Source: Nocardiopsis flavescens
GTDB lineage: Bacteria; Actinomycetota; Actinomycetes; Streptosporangiales; Streptosporangiaceae
NCBI RefSeq assembly: GCF_900141985.1
Contig: NZ_FQZK01000008.1
Location: 1-64,000 of the forward strand
Reading direction: 5' to 3'
DNA: 64,000 nt
The notes beneath the pieces were generated by a model. The model made no database searches. It was given only the letters and a program-made list of their open reading frames with translations, and was not told the DNA's origin. The position numbers were made by a program, and so were the translations under genes. Shown piece by piece: positions 33,565-42,282 of this stretch. Each line of letters opens with the position of its first letter. Position 1 is the stretch's first letter.

Positions 33565-34587
33565 TCACAGCGTGAGCAGCACCTTGGTGGCGCGGCGCTC
33601 GTCCATCGCCCGGTAGCCCTCGGCCGCCTCCTCGATCGGGAGGGTGAGGTCGAAGACCGCCCCGGGGTCGATCTCGCCGGACATGATGAGGCCGACCAGC
33701 TCGGGCAGGAACCGGCGCACCGGCGCGGGCCCGCCCAGCAGGCTCACGGTGGAGAAGAACAGGTCCATGCCGTCCAGCTCCACCCCGTGCGCGACGCCGA
33801 CGTAGCCGACGTGCCCGCCCGGGCGGGTGGAGTGGATCGCCTGCATCATGGACTCCTGGGTGCCCACGGCCTCGATCGTGGAGTGGGCGCCGTAGCCGCC
33901 GGTCAGCTCCCTGACCCTGGCCACGCCGGCCTCGCCGCGCTCCTCGACGACGTCGGTGGCGCCGAAGCGCCGGGCCAGCGCCTGCCGGTCGGCGTGGCGG
34001 GACATGGCGATGATCCGCTCCGCGCCCAGGCGCTTCGCTGCCAGGATGCCCAGCAGCCCGACGGCTCCGTCGCCGACCACCGCCACCGTCTTGCCGGGGC
34101 CGGCCTCGGCGGCCACGGCGGCGAACCAGCCGGTGCCCAGCACGTCGGAGGCGGCCAGCAGGCTGCGCGCCTGCGCCTCGGTGGGCTCCCCGGGCACCTT
34201 GACCAGGGTGCCGTCGGCGTGCGGAATGCGGGCGTACTCGGCCTGGGTGCCGATGGCGCCCATCATCACCTGGTGGACGCAGCGGGACTGGAACCCGGCC
34301 TCGCAGATCTCGCAGGTGTTGTCGGAGGCCACGAAGGAGCCGACGACGAAGTCGCCCACCCCGATGTCCCGGACCGCGGGGCCGACCCGCTCGACGACGC
34401 CGATGTACTCGTGGCCCATCCGCGCGGGCCCGTCGACCTCCTCGATCCCGCGGTAGGGCCACAGGTCCGAACCGCAGATGCAGGCGGCGGTGACGCGGAT
34501 GACCGCGTCGGTGGGCTCGATGATCTCGGTATCGGCCACGTTCTCCACCCGGACGTCCCCGGGTGCGTGCATGACGACAGCGCGCAT
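33565..34587 (-). CDS. Zinc-dependent alcohol dehydrogenase (MDR superfamily)
   Basis: 340 residues. The catalytic zinc site is 'CICGSDLWPYRG' (Cys near 38), 'MGHEYIGVVERVG' and 'GDFVVGSFVASDNTCEICEAGFQSRC'. Only three Cys are visible in this structural lobe instead of four, as in several members of this subgroup. The nucleotide site is 'VAVVGDGAVGLLGILAAKRLGA', followed by 'MSRHADR' rather than an acidic residue, which suggests NADP preference. The ATG at 34587 has AGAGG close upstream. It is divergent from the MmyB-like regulator, which probably controls it. Substrate unknown. Confidence 0.9.
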   Translation of the reverse strand: MRAVVMHAPGDVRVENVADTEIIEPTDAVIRVTAACICGSDLWPYRGIEEVDGPARMGHEYIGVVERVGPAVRDIGVGDFVVGSFVASDNTCEICEAGFQSRCVHQVMMGAIGTQAEYARIPHADGTLVKVPGEPTEAQARSLLAASDVLGTGWFAAVAAEAGPGKTVAVVGDGAVGLLGILAAKRLGAERIIAMSRHADRQALARRFGATDVVEERGEAGVARVRELTGGYGAHSTIEAVGTQESMMQAIHSTRPGGHVGYVGVAHGVELDGMDLFFSTVSLLGGPAPVRRFLPELVGLIMSGEIDPGAVFDLTLPIEEAAEGYRAMDERRATKVLLTL

Positions 34588-34716
34588 GTCCTCTTCATCC
34601 TCGTTCGCTCGGTTGCGCCTCCACCACACCACGGCCGCCGCGCGTGAGGGAGTCCCGGCCGATGGGGGTACCGTCAGGGACTCCTTCGGCCCCGACCTGC
34701 GGTTTACCGTGGGTGC

Positions 34717-35619
34717 ATGGATAACCGAGCCGAGGTCCGGGAGTTCCTCACGACGCGCAGGGCGCGGGTGACGCCCGACGAGGTCGGGCTGCCCTCCGGG
34801 ACCAACCGCCGGGTGCAGGGCCTGCGCCGCAGCGAGGTCGCGACCCTGGCCGGGGTCAGCGTGGAGTACTACACCCGGCTGGAGCGCGGCTCCCTGAGCG
34901 GGGCCTCGCCCGAGGTGCTGGAGAGCCTGGCGCGGGCGCTGCGCCTGGACGAGGCGGAGCGCGCGCACCTGTTCGACCTCGCCCACGCGGCCAGCCCGGT
35001 GGCCCGGCCGCGCAGGCGCCGCAACCCCCGGTGCTGGACGCCGCACCCGAGCCTGCAGTGGACGCTGGACGCGGTCACCGCGGGGCCCGCGTTCGTGCGC
35101 AACGGGCGGATGGACCTCCTGGCCGCCAACACGCTCGCCCGGGCGTTCTACAAGGACACCTTCGCCATGCCGGGGTCGCCGCCCAACATCGCCCGGTTCA
35201 CGTTCCTGGACGAGAGGGCGCGCGACTTCTACCCGGACTGGGAGATGTTCGCCGAGGTGACGGTGGCGCTCCTGCGCACCGAGGCGGGGCGCGACCCGCG
35301 CAACAAGGAGCTGCACGACCTGGTCGGGGAGCTGGGCACCCGCAGCGAGGAGTTCCGCCGCCTGTGGGGCGCGCACAACGTGCGCCGGCACGGCACCGGG
35401 TTCAAGACGTTCCACCACCCGGTGGTCGGGGAAATGACCCTGGCCTACGAGGGGCTGGAGATGGAGGCCGAACCGGGGCTGACGCTCACGATCTACGCGG
35501 CCGAGCCCGGTTCCCCGTCCGCCGAGCGGATGAGCCTGCTGGCCTCCTGGGCCGCCAGCGAGTACGGGGACGGGGCCGGGACCGCGGTGGCGGCCGAGCC
35601 CCGGGCCGAGGGCTCCTAG
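34717..35619 (+). CDS. XRE-family regulator with MmyB-like ligand domain
   Basis: 300 residues. N-terminal XRE HTH: 'LRRSEVATLAGVSVEYYTRLERGSLSGASPEVLESLARALRLD'. C-terminal MmyB-like ligand-binding domain (PAS-like fold that binds fatty acids or related molecules): 'ILDAVTAGPAFVRNGRMD'-type region at about 114-130, then 'LLAANTLARAFYKD', 'NIARFTFLD' and 'HHPVVGEMTLAYEGLEM'. These regulators usually sit divergent to an oxidoreductase gene that they control, as here with the alcohol dehydrogenase. No ribosome site is clear, so translation may be leaderless. Confidence 0.9.
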   Translation: MDNRAEVREFLTTRRARVTPDEVGLPSGTNRRVQGLRRSEVATLAGVSVEYYTRLERGSLSGASPEVLESLARALRLDEAERAHLFDLAHAASPVARPRRRRNPRCWTPHPSLQWTLDAVTAGPAFVRNGRMDLLAANTLARAFYKDTFAMPGSPPNIARFTFLDERARDFYPDWEMFAEVTVALLRTEAGRDPRNKELHDLVGELGTRSEEFRRLWGAHNVRRHGTGFKTFHHPVVGEMTLAYEGLEMEAEPGLTLTIYAAEPGSPSAERMSLLASWAASEYGDGAGTAVAAEPRAEGS

Positions 35620-35920
35620 CCGCCGGCGGGACCGGGACCGGGCCGCACGGGCCCAGGCGGCGCGGAGCGCGGACCCCGGGTCGGGTGCGCGTCGGGCAGG
35701 GCCCGGCCCCCTGGCCACGGACCGCCGCCGGCGTGCGCGCCCCGCCGCGGGTCGGCGGCGCGCGGAGCGGCCGGACACGGGCCGTCCGCCGTGTCCCGTA
35801 CGCCCCGGAACGTGCCGCGGTGGTTTAGCTGGCCCGTGTGAGGACACGCATTCCGTCAGCGCGGCGGAACCGGACCGACACCGTGCGTCGCCGCGCACAC
35901 GACGACCGACTCCGAGTGCG
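35620..35920. other. Intergenic region without recognised feature
   Basis: About 300 GC-rich bases between two plus-strand genes. Imperfect hairpins at about 35734-35763 may terminate the regulator gene. Nothing else is supported. Confidence 0.35.
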
Positions 35921-36847
35921 ATGCGAAGGTGTGTTCCCATCCGTGACACGAACGACCGACACGACCGACACGTAGACCGCACGCGGCCCTTCGGCGCGCA
36001 CCTGCGCATGCGCTGGTGGGTCCCGGTGCTGCTGACCGCGGCGGTCGTCGCCGCCACGTACCTGCTGCAACTGCTGCTGACCGGCGCCGCGGCCGTGGTC
36101 GAGATCGGCCTGCTCGGCAAGGACCCGCAGGACAGGACGCTGACGCCGCTCACGTACCTGGCGACCAACCTGGCGATCATCGGTATCGTCCCGGTGGTGC
36201 TCCTGGTGATGTCCAAGGCGGCCGGCGTCTCCTGGTCCGACCTCCTCACCGTGGGCCGGGCGTTCAGCCGGCGCCGCCTGTTCGGTTACACGGGGATCTT
36301 CGCCCTGCTCATGGTGGTGGTGAACCTCGCGGTCCATCTCGTCAACCCGTCCCCGCTCTCGGCGTTCGCGGTCACCGGGACCACCGTGGCGCTGCTCGCG
36401 GTGGTGCTGCTGACGACCCCGTTCCAGGCCGCCGCCGAGGAGATCGTCTTCCGCGGCGCGCTGACCGCCTCCTACGGGTCCTGGTTCCGGGCGGCGCGGC
36501 CGGCGCTGGTGGCCGGGATCGTTCTCAGCAGCCTGCTGTTCGCCCTGCTGCACACCAGCGCCGACCCGTGGATGTTCGTCCACTACCTCGGCCTCGCCGG
36601 GGGCACCGCCGTCATGGCCCTGATCGGGCGGGGCCTGGAGCCAGCCATCGCCTTCCACGTGGTGAACAACGTCTTCGCCATGGGGATCGGCGCGGTGTTC
36701 TCCTCCGGCGGCGGAATCGGCCAGGACCGTTCGGCCGGTGCGGGCGGCCCCTACATGCTGCTGTTCGTGCTGGCCGAGGTCATCGGCGTCCTCATCGTCT
36801 GGCGGATGGAGAAGCGCCGCGCCGAGCGGAGCGCCCCCGTGGCCTGA
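35921..36847 (+). CDS. CPBP-family intramembrane metalloprotease
   Basis: 308 residues with about seven or eight membrane segments. The three CPBP (Rce1/Abi) motifs are present: E-E-x3-R in 'AAEEIVFRGAL', F-x3-H in 'LLFALLHTSADP' and H-x3-N/B in 'IAFHVVNNVFAMG'. The family cleaves prenylated proteins or acts in bacteriocin self-immunity and signalling; here the target is unknown. The N-terminal 28 residues are polar and the ribosome site is weak, so a start at 36008 ('MRWWVPVLL') is also possible. It stands alone, convergent with the TetR gene 25 bases downstream. Confidence 0.87.
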   Translation: MRRCVPIRDTNDRHDRHVDRTRPFGAHLRMRWWVPVLLTAAVVAATYLLQLLLTGAAAVVEIGLLGKDPQDRTLTPLTYLATNLAIIGIVPVVLLVMSKAAGVSWSDLLTVGRAFSRRRLFGYTGIFALLMVVVNLAVHLVNPSPLSAFAVTGTTVALLAVVLLTTPFQAAAEEIVFRGALTASYGSWFRAARPALVAGIVLSSLLFALLHTSADPWMFVHYLGLAGGTAVMALIGRGLEPAIAFHVVNNVFAMGIGAVFSSGGGIGQDRSAGAGGPYMLLFVLAEVIGVLIVWRMEKRRAERSAPVA

Positions 36848-36871
36848 GGACCGCCCCGGGGGCCCGCGGGC

Positions 36872-37429
36872 TCACGGCTCCAGGGTGGTGCGCCGGGTGC
36901 CGATGCCCGCCAGGACGATCTCCAGCCAGCGGCGGCGGGCCGCCCCGTCCAGCGAGGCGGGGGCGGCGGCCATGATGAGGTAGACGTCGTCGGCGGTGAC
37001 GCCCGGGCGCAGGTCGCCGTCGGCGAGGGCGGCGCGCAGCAGCGAGGCGACGGCCGTCCGGCCGCGCTCCTCCTGCTCCGTCGTGACCCGGCCCGCGCCC
37101 AGGGCGGCCGCGGCCTCCTTGACCGCCCGGTTGCGCGCGGCCTCCTCCAGCAGGTCCGCGAGCATCTCCTCCAGCCGGGCCATCGCCTCGCCCGGGGCGG
37201 ACGCCGACCGCGCCGCCTCCTCGGCCCGGGCGAGGATGGCCGCGGAGTGCTCGGTGAGGATCGCCTGGACCAGGTGGGTCTTGGTCGGGTGGTGCCGGTA
37301 GAGCGTGCCGACCGCCACCCCGGCGGCGCGGGCGATCCGCTGCATGGACACGTCGGGGCCGTGCGCGGTGATCTGCTCGCGGGCGGCGTCGAGGATGCGC
37401 TCCAGGTTGCGGCGTGCGTCCGCGCGCAT
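36872..37429 (-). CDS. TetR-family repressor
   Basis: 185 residues. The HTH is 'NLERILDAAREQITAHGPDVSMQRIARAAGVAVGTLYRHHPTKTHLVQAIL', typical TetR_N, followed by a helical ligand domain. It lies 57 bases downstream of the SDR gene in the same direction, so they form an operon. The twin operators at 38332-38368 are the likely target, giving autoregulation together with the SDR and perhaps the divergent AhpD-like gene. Confidence 0.9.
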   Translation of the reverse strand: MRADARRNLERILDAAREQITAHGPDVSMQRIARAAGVAVGTLYRHHPTKTHLVQAILTEHSAAILARAEEAARSASAPGEAMARLEEMLADLLEEAARNRAVKEAAAALGAGRVTTEQEERGRTAVASLLRAALADGDLRPGVTADDVYLIMAAAPASLDGAARRRWLEIVLAGIGTRRTTLEP

Positions 37430-37485
37430 CGCGCGCCCCCTCTCCGGGCTCTGCGGGCCCCGTCCCCGCCGCCCGCGGCGGGCGG

Positions 37486-38316
37486 TCAGGCTCCGGCCAG
37501 GGCCCTGTCCACGAGCCTATCGAAGGCGCGGTCGGGCAGCAGCCCGCGCAACAGCAGGATCCGCCGCGCCATGTACCCGGCCGCGTACCTTGTCCTGGGT
37601 CTGCGGGCGGTCGCGGCGGCGGCGATCGCCCGCGCCACCACCGCGGGCTCGGGCACGCGCTCCGCGGCGGACCCGGTCATCATCCCGGCGGCCAGGCGGC
37701 GCGCCTGGGCCCCGTAGACGCCGTCGCCGGAGGTCGCCAGGAGGTGCTCGGCGGCGATGCCGCCCCACTCGGTGCGGGTGCCGCCGGGCCGGACCACGAC
37801 GACGTCGACGCCGAACCGCCGCAGTTCGAGGCGCAGCACGTCGCTCATGCCCTCCAGAGCGAACTTGGTGCCGTGGTACCAGGCGCCCAGGGGCGTGTGG
37901 ACGCGCCCCCCGACCGAGGTGACGTTGACGATCCGCCCGCTCCCCCGCTCCCGCATCAGCGGGAGCACCGCCCGGGTGAGGCGGACCGCGCCGAAGACGT
38001 TGACGTCGAACTGCCGCCGCCCCTCCTCCAGGGGGACGTCCTCCACCGCCCCGTAGGAGCCGTACCCGGCGTTGTTGACCAGGACGTCCAGGCGCCCGGC
38101 CTCCCGGGCGACGGCGGCCACCGCCTCCCGGGCCGACGCGTCGTCGGTGACGTCCAGCGCGAGGGGTCGCACGCCCTGCGCGCGCAGGTCGGCCATCCGG
38201 CCGACCCGGCGCGCCCCGCCGTAGACGGCGAACCCGCGGCGCCCGAGTTCGAGGGCGGCGGCCCGCCCGATGCCCGACGACGCGCCCGTCACGAGCGCGA
38301 CCTTCTTCTCCGCCAT
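37486..38316 (-). CDS. Short-chain dehydrogenase/reductase
   Basis: 276 residues of the classical SDR fold: cofactor motif 'TGASSGIGRAA' at about 10-20, 'NNAGYGSYG', catalytic Ser in 'NVTSVGG', Tyr and Lys in 'WYHGTKFALEG'. 'GGARRVGRM' after the second strand suggests NADP. A C-terminal hydrophobic helical part ('ARRILLLRGLLPDRAFDRLVDRAL') is typical of the retinol-dehydrogenase-like group. The ribosome site TAGGAGGCCGCC is strong. It is controlled by the twin TetR operators directly upstream. Substrate unknown. Confidence 0.9.
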   Translation of the reverse strand: MAEKKVALVTGASSGIGRAAALELGRRGFAVYGGARRVGRMADLRAQGVRPLALDVTDDASAREAVAAVAREAGRLDVLVNNAGYGSYGAVEDVPLEEGRRQFDVNVFGAVRLTRAVLPLMRERGSGRIVNVTSVGGRVHTPLGAWYHGTKFALEGMSDVLRLELRRFGVDVVVVRPGGTRTEWGGIAAEHLLATSGDGVYGAQARRLAAGMMTGSAAERVPEPAVVARAIAAAATARRPRTRYAAGYMARRILLLRGLLPDRAFDRLVDRALAGA

Positions 38317-38331
38317 GGCGGCCTCCTAAAG

Positions 38332-38368
38332 TGAACTAGCATTCATGTTAATAATGAACCACGGTTCA
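38332..38368. promoter_or_regulatory. Two tandem TetR-type operators
   Basis: TGAAC-TAGC-ATTCA (38332-38345) and TGAAC-CACG-GTTCA (38355-38368) have the same 5-4-5 design and lie 23 bases apart centre to centre in an AT-rich stretch upstream of the SDR gene. An outer dyad AAAGTGAAC/GTTCACTTT (38328-38336, 38364-38372) encloses both. The downstream TetR is the likely ligand-responsive binder. Confidence 0.65.
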
Positions 38369-38526
38369 CTTTCGTGCAAGCCCACGCCCTCCCGACCGCC
38401 GATCCACCCGAACGCCGCACAAGCGACCATTCGGAAACCCAGCGCGCCGCCACTGTCACCCTTGGTAACTTCCCTGTGCCCGGCGGCCCCCGCCGGCGCC
38501 CCCGAGACAGAAGCACGAGGAACACC

Positions 38527-38973
38527 ATGGGCACCGCCCGCGCGCAGATGGCGCACCACCTCCCCGAGGCCTACGCCGAACTCGTCCGCCTCGGCGCGGT
38601 CCTGGACGGCGTGCTCGACCCCGGCCTGCACGGCCTCGTCAAGCTCCGCGCCTCCGTCCTCAACGGCTGCGCCTTCTGCGTCGACCTGCACGGCCGCGAG
38701 TCCCTGGAGGCGGGGAACTCCCCGCAGCGGGTGGCGCTCGTGGCGGCCTGGCGCGAGGCGGGCGACCTGTTCACCGACGTCGAGCGCGCCGTCCTGGACC
38801 TCACCGACTCCCTCACCCGGCTCGGCGAGCACGGTCTGACCGACGAGGTCCACGACGCCGCCGCGGCCCACCTGACGGAGCGCGAGATGGTCGCCCTGAT
38901 CACCTCCGTCGGCCTGGTCAACCTCTACAACCGCCTGGGGGTCGGCACCGCCATGGCCCCGCCGGTGCGCTGA
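38527..38973 (+). CDS. AhpD-like carboxymuconolactone decarboxylase family protein
   Basis: 148 residues. The AhpD/CMD core 'LVKLRASVLNGCAFCVDLHGRESLEAGNSPQRV' has the redox C-x2-C pair and downstream His that give peroxidase or reductase activity in AhpD, and 'EMVALITSVGLVNLYNRLGVG' closes the fold. The ATG at 38527 has CACGAGGAACACC upstream; an earlier ATG (38374) would read through the promoter. It ends 13 bases before the CreE-like gene, so it may be part of that operon, perhaps protecting against reactive nitrogen or oxygen species (inference). Confidence 0.88.
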   Translation: MGTARAQMAHHLPEAYAELVRLGAVLDGVLDPGLHGLVKLRASVLNGCAFCVDLHGRESLEAGNSPQRVALVAAWREAGDLFTDVERAVLDLTDSLTRLGEHGLTDEVHDAAAAHLTEREMVALITSVGLVNLYNRLGVGTAMAPPVR

Positions 38974-38986
38974 CGGCGGAGCCACC

Positions 38987-40816
38987 ATGCCGCACGACAC
39001 CGCGGAGCTCGCGCTCGCCATCGTGGGCCTGGGGCCGCGCGGGCTGGCGGTCCTCGAACGCCTGGTCGCCAACGCCCGCGCGCACCACCGGACCGTGGCC
39101 CTGCACGCCGTCGACCCGTACCCGCCCGGCGCGGGGCGGGTCTGGCGCGTGGACCAGTCGCCCCACCTGCTCATGAACACCGTCGCCGCCCAGGTCACCG
39201 CCTTCACCGACGCCGGCCTCACCATGGCGGGACCGGTGGAGCCCGGCCCCTCCCTCCACGCGTGGGCGCGCGGCAGGGGGGACGCCCCGGACGCCGACGG
39301 GTACCCGACGCGCGCCCTCTACGGCCGCTACCTCACCGACGTCTTCGCCCGGGTGGTCGCCCGCGCCCCCGCACACGTACGCGTGCACGTCCACCGGGCC
39401 CGGGCGGTCGCCCTGCACGGCGACGCGGGCCCGCAGGTGCTGGTGCTCGACGACGGCCGCAGGCTGGCCGGGCTGGACGCGGTCGTCCTGTGCCAGGGGC
39501 ACACGGACGCATCCCCCGATCCGCGGGAGGCGGCCCCGGCGGGGGCCGGGGGGCGGCTCCACGTGCCGCCGGCCAACCCCGCCGACACCGACCTGTCGGA
39601 CGTCGCCCCCGGCGAGACCGTCATCCTCCGGGGCCTGGGACTGGCCTTCTTCGACCACATGGCGCTGCTCACCGAGGGCCGCGGAGGAGTCTACGAGCGC
39701 CGCGGAGGCCGGCTGGTGTACCGCCCCTGCGGTGCCGAACCCCGCCTGGTGGCGGGTTCCCGGCGCGGCATCCCCCACCGCGCCCGGGGGCGCGACCAGA
39801 AGGGCCCCTCGGCGCGCCACCGGCCCCGGCTGCTGCCCCCCGGGCGCGTCCTGGGCCTGCGCGAACGCGCCCAGGGCCCGCTGAGCCTGCGGGCGGACCT
39901 GTGGCCGCTCATCGCCCGGGAGGTCGAGGCCGTCCACTACGGCGCGCTGGCGGCGCGCCGCGGAGGCGACGGCGCGTCCCTGGCCGACGCCTACGCGTCC
40001 GCGCCCACCCGCGAGCGGCGGGAGGACGTCCTGTCCCGCGCGGGGATCACCGGGCGCTGGGACTGGAACCGCCTCTGCCGCCCCTCTCCGACCGGCGGCG
40101 GCCCCGCCTCCCACCGCGCCCGGCTGCTGGACCACCTGCGCCGGGACGCGGCCTCCGCCCGGGGCGGCAACGTCGACGACCCGGTCAAGGCCGCCCTGGA
40201 CGTGCTGCGCGACCTGCGCAACGAGATCCGGGGGGCCGTCGACCACCGGGGCCTGACCGGCGCCTCGCACCGCGACGACCTCTACGGGTGGTTCACCCCG
40301 CTCAACGCGCACCTGTCCATCGGCCCGCCGCTGTCGCGGGTGGAGGAGATGGCCGCGCTCATCGAGGCCGGGGTACTCGACGTCCTGGGTCCGGGGATGC
40401 GCGTGGGCGCGCACGCGACCGGGTTCACCGCCCGTTCGTCCCTCGGGGAAAGCGTCACCGCCCGGGTCCTCGTCGAGGCCCGCCTGCCCGAACCCGACCT
40501 GGGCCGTACGGCCGACCCCCTGCTGCGGCACCTGACCTCGACCGGCGCCGGCGCGCCCCACCGGGTGCCGACCCCCGGGGGCCCCGCGCACGTGAGCGGC
40601 GGCCTGGACGTCACCGGGCGCCCGCAGCGGCTGGTCGACGCCCGCGGGCGGGCCCACCCGCGCCGGTTCGCCTTCGGCGTCCCCACCGAGGGCGCGCACT
40701 GGGCGACGGCGGTCGGTGCCCGCCCCGGGGCGGACTCGGTGACCCTGGCCGACGCCGACGCGATCGCCCGCGCCGCCCTGGCCCTCGCCCCCGCACAACG
40801 GAAGGCCGACCCGTGA
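38987..40816 (+). CDS. FAD/NAD(P)-binding monooxygenase, CreE-like (aspartate to nitrosuccinate)
   Basis: 609 residues. It begins 'LALAIVGLGPRGLAVLERLV' with the flavin fingerprint G14-x-G16-x2-G19, followed by 'VDPYPPGAGRVWRVDQSPHLLMNTVAAQVTAF', the pattern of the FAD-NAD(P)-binding family PF13454. CreE of cremeomycin and FzmM of fosfazinomycin are of this type; they oxidise L-aspartate to nitrosuccinate with NADPH and oxygen. The decisive context is the next gene, which overlaps by four bases (GTGA) and encodes a fumarase-superfamily lyase like CreD/FzmL. Many PF13454 proteins have unknown roles, so the assignment rests mainly on the pair. It should be cytoplasmic and supply nitrite for the facing biosynthetic genes. 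Confidence 0.82.
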   Translation: MPHDTAELALAIVGLGPRGLAVLERLVANARAHHRTVALHAVDPYPPGAGRVWRVDQSPHLLMNTVAAQVTAFTDAGLTMAGPVEPGPSLHAWARGRGDAPDADGYPTRALYGRYLTDVFARVVARAPAHVRVHVHRARAVALHGDAGPQVLVLDDGRRLAGLDAVVLCQGHTDASPDPREAAPAGAGGRLHVPPANPADTDLSDVAPGETVILRGLGLAFFDHMALLTEGRGGVYERRGGRLVYRPCGAEPRLVAGSRRGIPHRARGRDQKGPSARHRPRLLPPGRVLGLRERAQGPLSLRADLWPLIAREVEAVHYGALAARRGGDGASLADAYASAPTRERREDVLSRAGITGRWDWNRLCRPSPTGGGPASHRARLLDHLRRDAASARGGNVDDPVKAALDVLRDLRNEIRGAVDHRGLTGASHRDDLYGWFTPLNAHLSIGPPLSRVEEMAALIEAGVLDVLGPGMRVGAHATGFTARSSLGESVTARVLVEARLPEPDLGRTADPLLRHLTSTGAGAPHRVPTPGGPAHVSGGLDVTGRPQRLVDARGRAHPRRFAFGVPTEGAHWATAVGARPGADSVTLADADAIARAALALAPAQRKADP

Positions 40817-42195
40817 ACCCGAGCCCCGACAGCGGCCTGCTCTCCCCCGTGTACGCGGGGACCCCCGTGGAGGAGGCGGTCGGCGACACGGCGTGGCTGC
40901 GCGCCCTGCTGGAGGCCGAGGCCGCGCTCACCCGCGCCCAGGCGGGCCTGGGCACGGTGCCCGCGCACGCCGCGGAGACCGTCACCGCGGTCGCCCGCTC
41001 CGTCCGCCTCGACGTCCGGGAGATCGCGCTGGCCTCACGGGAGAGCGCCAACCCGGTGATCGCCGTGGTGGGCGCGCTGACCCGGGCGGTGGCCGAGCAC
41101 GACGCCGAGGCCGCCGAGTACGTGCACCGCGGGTCGACCAGCCAGGACGTCTTCGACACGGCGGCGATGCTCGTGTGCTCGCGGGCCGTGCGGCTCGTGG
41201 TCGCCGACCTCGGACGCACCGCGGACGCCCTGGAGGAGCTGGCCCGCGCGCACCGCGACACGCCGATGGCGGGGCGCACGCTCGCCCTGCACGCGGTGCC
41301 CACCACCTTCGGGCTCAAGGCGGCCGGCTGGCGGCAGTCCGTGCGCGACGCCGCCGAGCGGCTGGGCGCGGTGCGCACGCCGGTCTCCCTGGGCGGTGCC
41401 GCCGGGACGCTCGCCGGATACCTGGAGTACGCGGGCGGGCAGGATCCCGGCGGGTACGCCGAGCGGCTGACCGCCGCGTACGCGCGGGAGACGGGGCTCG
41501 ACGTCCCGGCGCTGCCCTGGCACGCGCTGCGCACCCCCGTGACCGACCTGGGATCGGCGCTGTCCTGCACGGCCTCGGCCCTGGGCAAGATCGCCGCTGA
41601 CGTGCAGGTCATGGTCCGCACCGAGATCGGCGAGGTCGGCGAACCGCCGGTGGCCGGGCGGGGCGCGTCGTCCGCGATGCCCCACAAGCGCAACCCGGTG
41701 CTGGCGACGCTGATCCGCTCGGCCGCGCTGAGGGTCCCGGCCCTGGCGTCGGTCCTGCACCAGTGCGCGGTGTGCGAGGACGAGCGGTCCGCCGGCGCCT
41801 GGCACGCCGAGTGGGGGCCGCTGCGCGACTGCCTGCGGCTGGCGGGCGGCGCCGCGCACGCCTGCGCCGAACTCGCCGGCGGCCTGGTGGTCCACGCCGA
41901 CCGGATGCGGGCCAACCTGGACCGGACCGCGGGGGCGGTGGTGACCGAGCGCGTCGCCGCCGCCCTGGCTCCGCTGCTGGGCAGGGCCGCCGCCAGGGAG
42001 GTGGCGGGAGGACTGGCGCAGCGGGCCGCCGGGGGCACACGCCCGGCCGACCTGCTGGCGGAGGCGACCGCCGGTGCGCTGTCCCCGGAGCGGATCGCCG
42101 ACCTCCTGGACCCGACCGCCTACACCGGGGCGGCCGGGCACCTCGTCGACCGGGCATTGGAGGACGGGCCGCGCCCGGACCCACCGGTGCGCTGA
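40813..42195 (+). CDS. Fumarase/adenylosuccinate lyase-superfamily lyase, CreD-like nitrosuccinate lyase
   Basis: 460 residues of the aspartase/fumarase superfamily. Conserved region 1 is 'HRGSTSQDVFDTA' (105-117), region 2 'GRTLALHAVPTTFGLKAAGW', and the signature loop 'GASSAMPHKRNPV' (284-296) holds the catalytic Ser. By itself it resembles 3-carboxy-cis,cis-muconate cycloisomerase, but no other protocatechuate gene is present. CreD in cremeomycin synthesis is of this type and splits nitrosuccinate to fumarate and nitrous acid. The GTG at 40813 overlaps the CreE-like stop and has GGAAGG eight bases before it. A strong hairpin follows the stop. Confidence 0.85.
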   Translation: MNPSPDSGLLSPVYAGTPVEEAVGDTAWLRALLEAEAALTRAQAGLGTVPAHAAETVTAVARSVRLDVREIALASRESANPVIAVVGALTRAVAEHDAEAAEYVHRGSTSQDVFDTAAMLVCSRAVRLVVADLGRTADALEELARAHRDTPMAGRTLALHAVPTTFGLKAAGWRQSVRDAAERLGAVRTPVSLGGAAGTLAGYLEYAGGQDPGGYAERLTAAYARETGLDVPALPWHALRTPVTDLGSALSCTASALGKIAADVQVMVRTEIGEVGEPPVAGRGASSAMPHKRNPVLATLIRSAALRVPALASVLHQCAVCEDERSAGAWHAEWGPLRDCLRLAGGAAHACAELAGGLVVHADRMRANLDRTAGAVVTERVAAALAPLLGRAAAREVAGGLAQRAAGGTRPADLLAEATAGALSPERIADLLDPTAYTGAAGHLVDRALEDGPRPDPPVR

Positions 42196-42255
42196 CCCGG
42201 CGCGCGGCGGCGCGCGCCGCGGCCCGGGGGCCCGCGGTGCGCACCGCACCGGAAG

Positions 42256-42279
42256 GCGGGCCGCCGGCCTGCGGCCCGC
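42256..42279. terminator. Bidirectional terminator hairpin
   Basis: A perfect 9-bp stem with 6-base loop (42256-42264 with 42271-42279) lies between the convergent lyase (stop 42195) and methyltransferase (stop 42283) genes. Confidence 0.7.
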
Positions 42280-42282
42280 GCC

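Noticed and set aside
35825-36658. Long open frame on the minus strand opposite the CPBP protease gene
   Set aside because: The plus strand has all three CPBP motifs and membrane segments; the minus frame is a Gly/Arg/Gln-rich shadow typical of GC-rich DNA.
38527-42195. Protocatechuate (beta-ketoadipate) pathway from the CMD-like and cycloisomerase-like genes
   Set aside because: No dioxygenase, enol-lactonase or thiolase genes are present; the CMD-like protein has AhpD-type C-x2-C and the lyase overlaps a CreE-like flavoenzyme.
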